A stretch of 27,897 nucleotides of DNA from a virus. The translations under genes were made by a program, and so were the position numbers. The DNA lies in IMG/VR virus record IMGVR_UViG_3300030329_001771, positions 1 through 27,897 of that record, one strand, 5' to 3'. Every line of letters begins with the position of its first letter. Within the stretch, counting starts at the first letter, position 1. This document shows, piece by piece, positions 7,370 through 16,200 of the stretch. The notes under the pieces were generated by a model that was not told the DNA's origin, made no database searches, and was given only the letters and a program-made list of their open reading frames with translations.

Positions 7370-7832
7370 AGATGGAGATTTAGTATTTAGAAGTGGCTCT
7401 TATTTGGCAGGATCTGCAATAGCTATCGGTGCAGGTTCAAGTGGAACAGCAGAGTTTTTAGGGACTGGTAGAATACCTGCATCAGCAACATCAATAGATG
7501 CAAGGCTTGAAACTGAAACAACAACAAATCCAATTACAAATTCTACTACATACAAGCAAATATTTATTAGAGATGATGGTAGAGGTAACTTGATTTGGAA
7601 GAATGAGAGAAAGGTCGGCACAGTAAACTATGAAACTGGTGCAATAGAGTGGACAATAGCAGAAAGACCAAATGCAGAGTTTGTTGTTAGTGTATTGCAC
7701 ACATCGGCTATGAGTGGTAAATTAGCAACATCAACATCAGGTAACAATGTTAGAATAAACTCACTAAGACAAGTGCTTGGCAATACACCACAACAGAAGT
7801 GTGAAGCTGTGCTAACAGTAGAAACATTTTAG
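7359..7832 (+). CDS. C-terminal part of the same structural protein, in +1 frame
   Basis: The frame is open from 7359, just after an in-frame TAA at 7356-7358, to TAA 7832. An independent start would have to be TTG 7404, with no good ribosome site, giving 142 residues. The segment 'IEDGDLVFRSGSYLAGSAIA' followed by 'GTAEFLGTGRIPA', 'DDGRGNLIWK', 'GTVNYETGAIEWTI' and 'GNTPQQKCEAVLTVETF' matches my recollection of the C-terminal half of structural proteins in marine phages that start like the preceding ORF. I read it as the continuation of 6275-7369. It could be a genuine mutation, an assembly indel, or less likely recoding. Confidence 0.6.
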   Translation: MFIEDGDLVFRSGSYLAGSAIAIGAGSSGTAEFLGTGRIPASATSIDARLETETTTNPITNSTTYKQIFIRDDGRGNLIWKNERKVGTVNYETGAIEWTIAERPNAEFVVSVLHTSAMSGKLATSTSGNNVRINSLRQVLGNTPQQKCEAVLTVETF

Positions 7833-7840
7833 GAGAATAA

Positions 7841-9088
7841 ATGGCAACAGATTTTAAATATGCAAGTCAGAGTGATCTAAACAGATATGTAGGCGATATT
7901 GTTGCTGATGCAGACAGCAAAAGACAAATATATGATTGGACAACTGAATCTTTTACAAAACACGATTCTTCAACAGTTAGTTTTTATGTAGCATATAATA
8001 CAGGATATATGTCGCAGTTATTTATAGATGGGAAATCACAACAAACAGGAAGTCAAACTATTGGAACAACAAAAGTTGCCGATACAAGTGAAGTAGTAAA
8101 TGCTGTAAGTGAAACGGTTATAGACATTGATGGGGATTATGGAAACCTTACTGCTGATACATTTATAAAGATAGGTAACGAGATAATGTATGTAAAATTA
8201 CTTACAGATGCTGATCCAGACACAATGACTGTTATAAGGGCTTGTTTAGGAACTTCTATGGAAGCCCACGCTTCAGGTGCAGATATATTTGAACATTTTA
8301 AGCCAACAGCAAATGGACACAACCTATACGATGCTGATAATGATTTTGTGATATTAAAGTATGGCTCAGATCCTAATGATTTAGTAGTTGAGTCAGGGTT
8401 TGATAATGACACATATTATGACCAAATGCTTGTAGATGCTTCAATGGAGTTAAATAACTTGCTTGATGCGAGGTATCCTATGCCTTTGCCTAAATATGAC
8501 CAATATGATGCTAATACAACTCACTCAGCAGCAACTACAGAGTATGATGCGATAATAATCAAGACAACTTGTTATTTGGCAGCTTCTAATGCACTTAGGG
8601 CAATAGGAGAGATTGAGAGAGCAGACTATTACTATGATTTGGTTACTAATGCAGAAAGAACTGGGATTGTAGATAGATTAAATGCAGGAGAATTTAAGTT
8701 ATCATTTGAGGTTGATTCACATGACGACAAGGGCAAGGTTAGAACAATAACCAAGTCAGGAAGTATGGATATAGTAGAAACAACTGGAGAATGGTATGGA
8801 GAGCCATATGATGTGGTCAGGATAACTTGCACAACAACAGGTGCTTATGGTACAGCTATTGTAAAAGCTGAAACCTATGGAGATGACAAGTTATTTGGAA
8901 CATTAACAGAAGATATTAAAGTATCAGGTACATTAGATGGAATAGTTAATGGATTGCACGTTAGATTTCAAGGTGCTTCGATGACACAGAACGATCAATG
9001 GGAAGTTACTGTAACAGGCACAGCGAGGAAAATATCAAATGCTCAAAGTGGTGCGATTGACCTAACAAGAAAGGGATATAGTTACTAA
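7841..9088 (+). CDS. Head-tail connector-like protein with extra domains (putative)
   Basis: A 415-residue protein with an AGGAG site before ATG 7841. The N-terminus 'YASQSDLNRYVG' and the region ~195-290 ('DASMELNNLLDARYPMPL', then helical 'ERADYYYDLVTNAE') resemble gp36-like/DUF1320 head completion proteins, whose helical bundle docks to the portal-adaptor ring. Between them (~90-155) is an inserted beta domain, 'IKIGNEIMYVKLL..TMTVIRACLGTS.EAHASGA', related to the small domain in the 6275 gene. A C-terminal beta domain (~300-410) follows. The family's usual length is ~140 residues, so the insertions are large. The connector call rests on these motifs and on its place before the tail genes. 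Confidence 0.5.
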   Translation: MATDFKYASQSDLNRYVGDIVADADSKRQIYDWTTESFTKHDSSTVSFYVAYNTGYMSQLFIDGKSQQTGSQTIGTTKVADTSEVVNAVSETVIDIDGDYGNLTADTFIKIGNEIMYVKLLTDADPDTMTVIRACLGTSMEAHASGADIFEHFKPTANGHNLYDADNDFVILKYGSDPNDLVVESGFDNDTYYDQMLVDASMELNNLLDARYPMPLPKYDQYDANTTHSAATTEYDAIIIKTTCYLAASNALRAIGEIERADYYYDLVTNAERTGIVDRLNAGEFKLSFEVDSHDDKGKVRTITKSGSMDIVETTGEWYGEPYDVVRITCTTTGAYGTAIVKAETYGDDKLFGTLTEDIKVSGTLDGIVNGLHVRFQGASMTQNDQWEVTVTGTARKISNAQSGAIDLTRKGYSY

Positions 9089-9528
9089 TGGCTGTCACTT
9101 ATGATGAAATATCATATAAGTATATAGAAAAGGGCTTAAAAACGATAATAAACGATGAATTTCGCAATGTTTATGTTTCTCCGACGTTTACTATGCGTGG
9201 AACAGAATGTGTGCGAATAGTGGTAGATAGTAGCGAAAACGAAGAAACAACAAATGCCTATGAAAGGCGAGTGTTTGAAGTTATTATACGATATTATCAA
9301 AAGGGCGACATTCGTTCTGAAAAAGTATATGAGGGGATCAGAAGAAAGGCAGATAGATTAAGAAAGCATTTGCTTGATAACCAAGTTAAGAATACATCAA
9401 CAGCAAAGTGGGTTGCTCTTGATATTGATACAATAAATTTTAATGTAGAAGATGAAGAAAACGAAGAAATAGATAATTTAAATATAACAGAGTATCTGCT
9501 TTCAGTTACTCATCACAATCCGTTATAG
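9088..9528 (+). CDS. Putative tail terminator/head-tail joining protein
   Basis: A 146-residue protein whose ATG overlaps the previous stop by one base (TAATG). It has an alpha-beta pattern: an N-terminal helix, strands 'NVYVSPTFTMRGTECVRIVV', 'RRVFEVIIRYYQKG', a helix 'EKVYEGIRRKADRLRKHLL', and a closing strand 'ITEYLLSVTHHNPL'. This order fits tail terminator/completion proteins, which cap the tail at the head interface and typically contain ~130-150 residues. The position between connector and tail tube is where such a gene usually lies. I see no diagnostic motif, so the call leans on length, fold pattern and order. Confidence 0.5.
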   Translation: MAVTYDEISYKYIEKGLKTIINDEFRNVYVSPTFTMRGTECVRIVVDSSENEETTNAYERRVFEVIIRYYQKGDIRSEKVYEGIRRKADRLRKHLLDNQVKNTSTAKWVALDIDTINFNVEDEENEEIDNLNITEYLLSVTHHNPL

Positions 9529-9535
9529 AGGTAGT

Positions 9536-9763
9536 ATGGCTAAATATAAAGCAAAATCATCGTATAAAGATTTGGATACCAATTATTTTGGAATCCATAA
9601 GCATAACAGCTTAGTTAGGGGTGGCTCAATAGAAATAACTGATTTTGATTCTTTGCCTGAATCAGTTAGAGAGTGTTTAGAGGAAGATAAGCCCATAGTG
9701 AAAAAAACAATAAAAAAGAAGGCGAAGAAAGTAAAAGGAGTAAATAATGGCACAAGCAACTAA
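9536..9763 (+). CDS. Small Lys-rich protein preceding tail tube gene
   Basis: A 75-residue protein with GAGG ahead of ATG 9536. Residues ~1-50 appear folded ('YFGIHKHNSLVRGGSIEITDF'), and the end is basic ('IVKKTIKKKAKKVK'). Its final codons overlap the start of the tail tube gene by 17 bases, and that gene's ribosome site lies inside the lysine-coding stretch. It resembles the first gene of the window in size, Lys-rich C-terminus and position just before a high-copy structural gene. No function is recognised. Confidence 0.7.
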   Translation: MAKYKAKSSYKDLDTNYFGIHKHNSLVRGGSIEITDFDSLPESVRECLEEDKPIVKKTIKKKAKKVKGVNNGTSN

Positions 9764-10751
9764 TTTCTTCCCAAGTCAAGATGTTTCCGTATGGTATCAA
9801 AAGGAAACAACCGTTGGAGATCAACCTGATGACGCAGGGTTAAAAAAATTGCAAGTAACAGGATTCACGATTCCTGAAGCATCTGTACCTGTGGAATACG
9901 CATCTGCAAGGACAGGTCAATATGTAACGACAGAAACACAAGGTCATCACGCAGAAGGCACAAAATTATGGACTTTTGATACAACACTTAGGGGTACACC
10001 TGCATCTGTATTGTTAGCAACCGAAGCTGTATTTGAAGATTCTTCAAGTGAAGCAACATTGTTAAACACATATGCTTTCCCACACGCAACATATTCAAAT
10101 GGAGCAAGTAGTGCTTCTACATTTGAGATCAGATTCATAAATGGTGGAGCAGATGCTACATTACACAATATGGTTTGTCAAGGTTGTGTTGGAACTGGAT
10201 TTACACTATCAGAAGCTATCGGTTCAGAGGGTGGAGAACTTGTATGCACAATAAGTTGGGCGACAGCATATTATCCTACATATAGTTCAGATGACATCGC
10301 ATCTCCTGCATATGATACAGGTACACCAAAAAATATAAGAAGTTTAGCAGCAGCATCTTGTTTGATAGATGCAAACAATGAGATGGTAATAGAATCTTGG
10401 GATTTAAATGTATCAAGGACTATTGAAAGAGTACACTATGCTGACACAACAAGTGGAACATTTGAGCCATTTGGGTATGCGATGACTGGTGGGTTTGAGG
10501 TTACAGGATCTATAACTGCAATCAGAAATGACGATGTCCACGATATTATTGCCAACTTTAGGAATAGCACTTCAGTAGATATTAATATTGCAGAGTCATC
10601 TAACTTTGCAATCGCATTGGATAAGTGTTATCTAAATGAACCAAGCATAGACAATGGTGGTGCAGTATTAAAAGAAATAATTCCATTCACAGTAGTTGGG
10701 GCAGATGACATCTCAACAGATGTAAAAATGGTAGGGATAACAATAGCATAA
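9747..10751 (+). CDS. Major tail tube protein
   Basis: A 334-residue protein with AAGGAG before ATG 9747. It is beta-rich and free of membrane segments. The segments 'VTGFTIPEASVPVEYASART', 'IESWDLNVSRTIERVHY', 'GGFEVTGSITAIRND' and the closing 'LKEIIPFTVVGADDISTDVK' match the general design of siphoviral tube subunits, whose hexameric rings stack into the tail tube. It sits directly before the frameshifted tail chaperone and the tape measure gene, the canonical order of siphoviral tail modules. The next gene starts inside its stop (TAATG). Confidence 0.82.
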   Translation: MAQATNFFPSQDVSVWYQKETTVGDQPDDAGLKKLQVTGFTIPEASVPVEYASARTGQYVTTETQGHHAEGTKLWTFDTTLRGTPASVLLATEAVFEDSSSEATLLNTYAFPHATYSNGASSASTFEIRFINGGADATLHNMVCQGCVGTGFTLSEAIGSEGGELVCTISWATAYYPTYSSDDIASPAYDTGTPKNIRSLAAASCLIDANNEMVIESWDLNVSRTIERVHYADTTSGTFEPFGYAMTGGFEVTGSITAIRNDDVHDIIANFRNSTSVDINIAESSNFAIALDKCYLNEPSIDNGGAVLKEIIPFTVVGADDISTDVKMVGITIA

Positions 10752-11008
10752 TGAAAGTAAAAATAAAAGGCGAAAACAAACAGATTGAGTTTGAATTAAA
10801 AGAACTTAATCTTGACGAGAGGGGCGAATTCAACGACTTATATACATCTGCTACATTTGGGGATTATAAATGGAGTGCGTTCGCCAAGTCTTGTTTAATT
10901 GCAACCGATATAACCGAGAACGAATTGAATGAATATACCGACTTGGATATTATAAACATCTCAAAAGAATGTTACTTGGTTGTGAATAAAAAAAAATTGA
11001 AGAAATAA
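10751..11008 (+). CDS. Tail assembly chaperone, short form (gpG-like)
   Basis: An 85-residue acidic, alpha-helical protein starting MKVKIKGENKQIEFELKEL. It lies between the tail tube and the tape measure genes, where siphoviruses encode the chaperone pair gpG and gpGT, which coat the tape measure and recruit tube subunits. Codons 80-82 are three AAA within a run of nine A. A -1 slip there removes the stop at 11006-11008 and joins the ORF to the frame ending at 11415. A one-base overlap with the tail tube stop suggests coupled translation. Confidence 0.82.
   Translation: MKVKIKGENKQIEFELKELNLDERGEFNDLYTSATFGDYKWSAFAKSCLIATDITENELNEYTDLDIINISKECYLVVNKKKLKK
10988..10996 (+). promoter_or_regulatory. 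Programmed -1 ribosomal frameshift site (A9 slippery run)
   Basis: Nine adenines read as AAA AAA AAA in the chaperone frame contain the canonical heptamer A AAA AAA. A -1 slip continues as ATT GAA GAA ATA AAA in an open frame that reaches the 11415 stop. A weak six-pair stem (10997-11002 with 11011-11016, one G-T pair, loop of eight) follows directly. It is closer than typical stimulators, so it may not contribute. Frameshifting at this gene is well established in siphoviruses. Confidence 0.8.
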
Positions 11009-11415
11009 AACTTCGATTAAATTTACATATTTCGTTAAATGGAGTACAGAAAACACACGCACTTCCGTATGATTTTCCATATAAAGCTATGAATCCTATG
11101 AGTTTGAAGGAAGAAACTTTTAATAGCTTAGATGATGTGTATCAAGTTTTGATCCAATGTTACGATAAATGTATAAACAAGGGAGTGTCAAATTTGGGGA
11201 AAGCATTATACGAACAATCCTTATTCATATGCAATGATGTTTTATTATTAGATAAGGGAAAGCAAAACACTATTAAAAAACACCAATTTTGCAAACAATT
11301 TAATTGCCCCCCATTCCCCTCACTTAATGATACTCCTGCACATATTGTTGATGATTTTATGACCATAGAACAAGAAATGAGAAACATCCAGTTGGGAGAA
11401 CTTAATGACAACTAA
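10996..11415 (+). CDS. Tail assembly chaperone T extension, made only by -1 frameshift
   Basis: This frame has no plausible independent start in its first 90 bases. An ATG at 11089 exists, but the codons from 10996 to 11088 are open and code-like ('EEIKLRLNLHISLNGVQKTHALPYDFPYKA'-type content read as one piece with the downstream part). The fusion would be 82 residues from the short form plus 139 from here, 221 in all, close to what is usual for gpGT proteins. It ends 11 bases inside the tape measure gene. The T part is thought to bind tail tube subunits. Its own composition, Cys- and Lys-containing with helices, fits a soluble adaptor. Confidence 0.78.
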   Translation: MEEIKLRLNLHISLNGVQKTHALPYDFPYKAMNPMSLKEETFNSLDDVYQVLIQCYDKCINKGVSNLGKALYEQSLFICNDVLLLDKGKQNTIKKHQFCKQFNCPPFPSLNDTPAHIVDDFMTIEQEMRNIQLGELNDN

Positions 11416-13237
11416 AAAAAGAATAGATATTGAAGCAAGAACTAAGGGGTTTGACAAGGCGAAGAAGGAATCCAAAGGTCTTAGTAAATCATTAGGTGGG
11501 CTAAAGAAATCATTGATGGGTGCAGCAGCAGGTTATTTTGCAGCACAAGGTTTAATTGCAGGAATAAAAGGCTCACTTGATGCCTATGCACAACAAGAAT
11601 TAGCTGAAAAGAAATTAAGATTTGCTTTGCAAGGCAACACTAAAGCCCTAACAGATCAAGCAGCAGCATTGCAAAGAACAACAACGTTTGGCGACGAAGC
11701 AATTATAACTCAACAAGCATTTCTTGCATCTCTTGGAATGACACAATCACAAATAATGGATATATTACCTGTAGCAGCAGACTTAGCAGCAGCGACAGGT
11801 ATGACACTTGAATCGGCTGTTCGTAATACTGCAAAGACATTTAGTGGATTAGCAGGAGAGTTGGGCGAGTTAGTTCCACAATTAAGGGATTTAACAGCAG
11901 AAGAAATGAAAGCAGGAAAAGCTGTTGAAGTTATGGCTGAATTATTTGGTGGATCTGCAGCAGCAGATGCAGATACATATACAGGATCAATCAAGCAATT
12001 AGGAAATGCTTTTGGAGATTTAAAAGAAAGTATTGGGAAAAGCATTGCACCTGCTGTAAAAAATATTGTTGATGGATTGAAGTCAATGTTTGAACTTACC
12101 GAATCTGAGAACTTACAGAAGCAACAGAAGGAGTTCTTGGCATTAACTGAGATTTTAAGAGATACAACTGTTTCTACAGATACTCGTAAAAGGGCAATGG
12201 AGAGATTAAACAAAGAATATAAACCATATTTACAAAATCTCGACCTTGAAAAGGCAAGTTTAGAAGAAATAGAAGCATTACAAAAGAAAGCAGCAGAAGC
12301 ATTTAATATAAGAATTAGGGAAAAAGTATTAGAGGAAGACATGACTGCTGCTACAGAGGAGAGAATCCAAGCAGAACTGGAATTATTTAGAGCAATATTA
12401 TCAAAACAAGAATCGTATAAGGGCGAAATAGAATTTGGAGATGACTTGTTTGAGATATTGCAAAAAAATCAAGGAATTGAAGATTTTTTAATTAAAGCAG
12501 CAAGGGAAAGACTTGAAACAGCAATCGAAGAAGAACGCCAAGTTAAAAAATCACAAGAATCGTATCTTTCATCAATAGAAACAAAGAAAAAAAACAACAG
12601 TATTCTGCAAACAGAGAAGGAATTTACAGATGCTGTGAATATAGCAAATGAAATATCAGCAGGGTTAAGGAAAAAAACATCTGTTGCTACAGTAGAACAA
12701 ACATTGTCATTGGGAGAAAAGGTAGAGCAGGACAAAGAAGAAATACAAATCGTCAAGCAACAAAACTTACTTCAAAAAATAAGAACGCAATCTCTTGAAG
12801 ATTGGACTGGGATCGCAAAGCAGACCAAGAAGATGGGCTTTATAGATGCACAGGCAGAATGGCAATTAACACTTACTATGGCTATTGTAGATGCAGCAGC
12901 ATCAATGTTAAAAGCAGGTAAAAAGGGTGGCTTAAAGGCAGCATTGGCGATGGGTGCAGTAGCAGCCCCAAATCTTGCAACAATATATGCAAACAAACCA
13001 AAGGTTGCAGCACAGACTGGTTTTGAAGGTGTGATTGATGAGCCAACACAATTCACAGTTGGAGAGGGTGGGGCAGCAGAATATATCTCTGTTCAACCGA
13101 TGGAAGGAGTAAACAATGCAGGTGGAACTGGTGTGACTGTTAATATATCAGGCAATGTAATGACACAAGAATTTGTTGAAGAAGAATTGGCTGACAAGAT
13201 AGCTGAAGCAGTTAGGAAGGGAGTAGCATTTGCGTAA
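11405..13237 (+). CDS. Tail tape measure protein
   Basis: A 610-residue protein with GGGAG before ATG 11405. The N-terminus 'IDIEARTKGFDKAKKESKGL', the hydrophobic Ala/Gly segment at ~36-55, the region 'ALASLGMTQSQI'-like around 105, and long Glu/Lys/Gln-rich helices (~225-440) are typical of tape measure proteins. The C-terminus has 'GFEGVIDEPTQFTVGEGGAAEYI' (~540-560), a conserved closing motif of this family. At about 0.15 nm per residue the tail would be near 90 nm. It sets tail length and may help DNA passage through the cell envelope. A long antisense ORF within it is a shadow. Confidence 0.88.
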   Translation: MTTKKRIDIEARTKGFDKAKKESKGLSKSLGGLKKSLMGAAAGYFAAQGLIAGIKGSLDAYAQQELAEKKLRFALQGNTKALTDQAAALQRTTTFGDEAIITQQAFLASLGMTQSQIMDILPVAADLAAATGMTLESAVRNTAKTFSGLAGELGELVPQLRDLTAEEMKAGKAVEVMAELFGGSAAADADTYTGSIKQLGNAFGDLKESIGKSIAPAVKNIVDGLKSMFELTESENLQKQQKEFLALTEILRDTTVSTDTRKRAMERLNKEYKPYLQNLDLEKASLEEIEALQKKAAEAFNIRIREKVLEEDMTAATEERIQAELELFRAILSKQESYKGEIEFGDDLFEILQKNQGIEDFLIKAARERLETAIEEERQVKKSQESYLSSIETKKKNNSILQTEKEFTDAVNIANEISAGLRKKTSVATVEQTLSLGEKVEQDKEEIQIVKQQNLLQKIRTQSLEDWTGIAKQTKKMGFIDAQAEWQLTLTMAIVDAAASMLKAGKKGGLKAALAMGAVAAPNLATIYANKPKVAAQTGFEGVIDEPTQFTVGEGGAAEYISVQPMEGVNNAGGTGVTVNISGNVMTQEFVEEELADKIAEAVRKGVAFA

Positions 13238-16200
13238 TATCTTCGGATCAGGAGAAGGGATAAAACCATCCCCAGTTACTAATATAGCATATCGTGTTTT
13301 TATATATGCCAATAATTCCAATCAAGACCATGTTGAAATCACGGATAGGGATATACCACATGGAGATGTTGATTTAAAGGTTTCAACAATAACAAATAAG
13401 ATAGATGTAAAAAACAAAAACATACATTTGCCTGACATTAGTATTTCTGCCAACAATTATCCAGTATATATAGATGACGACACAGGAGAAGAAAAAAGAT
13501 TGTCTGACATTCTTTTGGGTGGTATTGGTAGAAGGATTAAAGTAAGTATGCGATGGGGTAGAGATATGACTTCATCTATGACGATAGCAGAGGGAAGAAT
13601 ATCAAGAATACAACATGACGATAACAGAATTAACATTAGTGCAAATAATGTTCATTTAGAGGACTTTCATTTAGATTTGCCACAGCCTGAGTATGTTCTA
13701 AATAAAGATGTAAACACATATGAGCATTATCACGACAGACCAGTACCAATATTATATGGACATCTAAAACAAGCACCATCCCCTGTATATTTAAATAGGG
13801 TGGGAGAAAGTTCAGTAATAACGAATCAAACAATAAAATTATTGCCTGACAACTCAGATATTGGTGGATCTAACATTCATGGAATAAAAAAGTTTGAACC
13901 CATGTTGTTCGCAGGAATTAACACAGATTTAATTGAATTAAAAAGACAAGACAATGTTGGGGTAAAAATAGGAGATAATGTTTGCGATGTGCCTTGTTTG
14001 CCTTATGTTCAAACTCGTTCTATGATATTAGATGATGACCATGATTATCAACAATGGAGTACGAGTGGCAAAGATTATTTATCATTTAATGTGATCGATG
14101 ATGATGGCACTAAAACGCACATTAGAGATGATAAGATATGGTGTAGCTTCAATCAAAAACCAAATCCTAATCCTGATGACAAAAGAACATTTTATGTAGA
14201 AAATAACAACACGACATATGTTTCATCTCCATATTCATATGAAATAAAAGATATAACTGATTCATTTAAGACTTCTAACAATAGTAGATATGCTTATCGT
14301 GTTGGGGTGCAAACATTTGAGTTTGATCCCATATCAGGATATAAAACCGATGACAGATTGAAAGACGATGGAAGTCGAAAAATACATTCAGATGTACATT
14401 TTATAGGAAGTGCTAATATCTTACAGAAAAATTTTGGTGGTTCTCAAAAACAATTCCATTCATACACTTGGATGTTTCCTGTATATTCTGCTCCAAACTT
14501 AGAAGGGCAATCAGGTTCAGGTGGTCAAGAAACAGACCTTGAATATTTTGACAAACTTGCGTTCCCAAAAGAACTACACAAATTAGAAAGAAGCAATGGT
14601 AGTAGGCAAATAAGAGGAACACAAACGTGGGATTTAGATAGTTTTTACGAGGACATCACAAGGGCATATTTTAGGATGTTTGGGTTTTCTGAACATCAAG
14701 ATGACGAACAATTTAATAGCTATTTTACATCATTCATATCAGGTCGGTTTAACCAAAATTCACTTAATAACTTCGAGTCAAGATACCAAGCAGGATTTAG
14801 AAACTTGTATCCAATACTTGATGCCACAAGTTTGGCAATATATTATTTTGCAGATGCAGCTTCAAGTTCAAGTAGCAATAGCCCCTTTGTAATGTTTGAC
14901 ATAGAAGCACAATGGAGAGATCTTGAACTTAGAAAAGTGTGGCTTAATATGGATATGTTTGAAAAGGACTATTTCTTAAATGCCAAAGGCAAAGTTTATG
15001 GAGAAGAAAGGGATGTGTGGGATATTAATGGAAGTTTAACTATTAAGTATGAGGGTGTAGATGCTCCTGACCTTTCTAACAATGCTGCAAGTTCTGCTAA
15101 AAAAGATAACTTACATTTCACAGAATTATATAAATATTTAACAGACGAAGATTTAAAATCAAGATTAATTGGGAATAAGTATTATGAAATTATGCTAATG
15201 TGTGACGATGGAGATGAACCATCTTTTTTATATGATATAGAAATAAATAATATGAAGTTTTGCGATGGATTCTTGCCATATATGTGGAACAATGGTTCTG
15301 ATCCATATGTTGTCGATGGGGAATATGTAGGTCATAGTACAGGGTGGCTTGTTTCATTTAATTCCAAACAATTTGGTAAATCACATTCATATCAATCAAG
15401 TGGTAATTATATGCTAACTGGTGTTCGTTTAGTATATGGAAGAAAAAAATATGGATATGAAGGTAATGTTTTAACATTGCAAGAAATTGAATATCAAGAA
15501 GCAGAGGAACTCGCTACGTTTAATGACAACAATGGCTACGAGTTTGGCGACCAAACAGATGACTTATGGCGACCACATGGATATACTCTTGTTTCCTATT
15601 TGGGTGGGAATAGAACAAGTTCAGAGAGGTTGCTTGAAAATCCTGCAGAAATAATTAAAGACCTACTAAATACACAGGCAGAAAGTGATGTTGATTTCAA
15701 CGATGATAAATTCGAAAGGTCAGTAATCGCAACACAAGATGACAAGTTTGCATTTTCAATAAATAAGACAGAGAATATTAAAGATATAATAAACAATATT
15801 TTGAAAGAGTCAAGATTGTATTTGGGTTGGAATTGGAATCAGGAATTGGTAATCCATCACATAAAAGATGAATATAATGACAATGATGTAGATGGTGTCA
15901 TAGATGTAGATAATATTTATAATTGCAAGTTTAATTTAAGTAATATTGAAGATTTGGCAATCGGAGGGGTGGAAGTTAAGTATGGATACAATTATGCAAC
16001 AGAAAAGTTCGACAAAACAACCGATCCCATAACATTAGGGTATTTCACAGAACACTACAAGCAAGAATATGGCATAGAAAACGAAGATGATTACAAACTT
16101 GTTTTTGAGTCTAAATACATACAAGACAAAGGAACAGCAGAGCATTTAAGAAACTATTTATTTCATAGCAAGAAACATCAGCAACTTACTTGTAGCTTTG

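Noticed and set aside
11710-12342. A 210-codon ORF on the minus strand inside the tape measure gene
   Set aside because: It is antisense to a well-supported gene, is Ser/Ala-rich as expected from complementing Lys/Ala/Glu codons, and has no ribosome site or family pattern.
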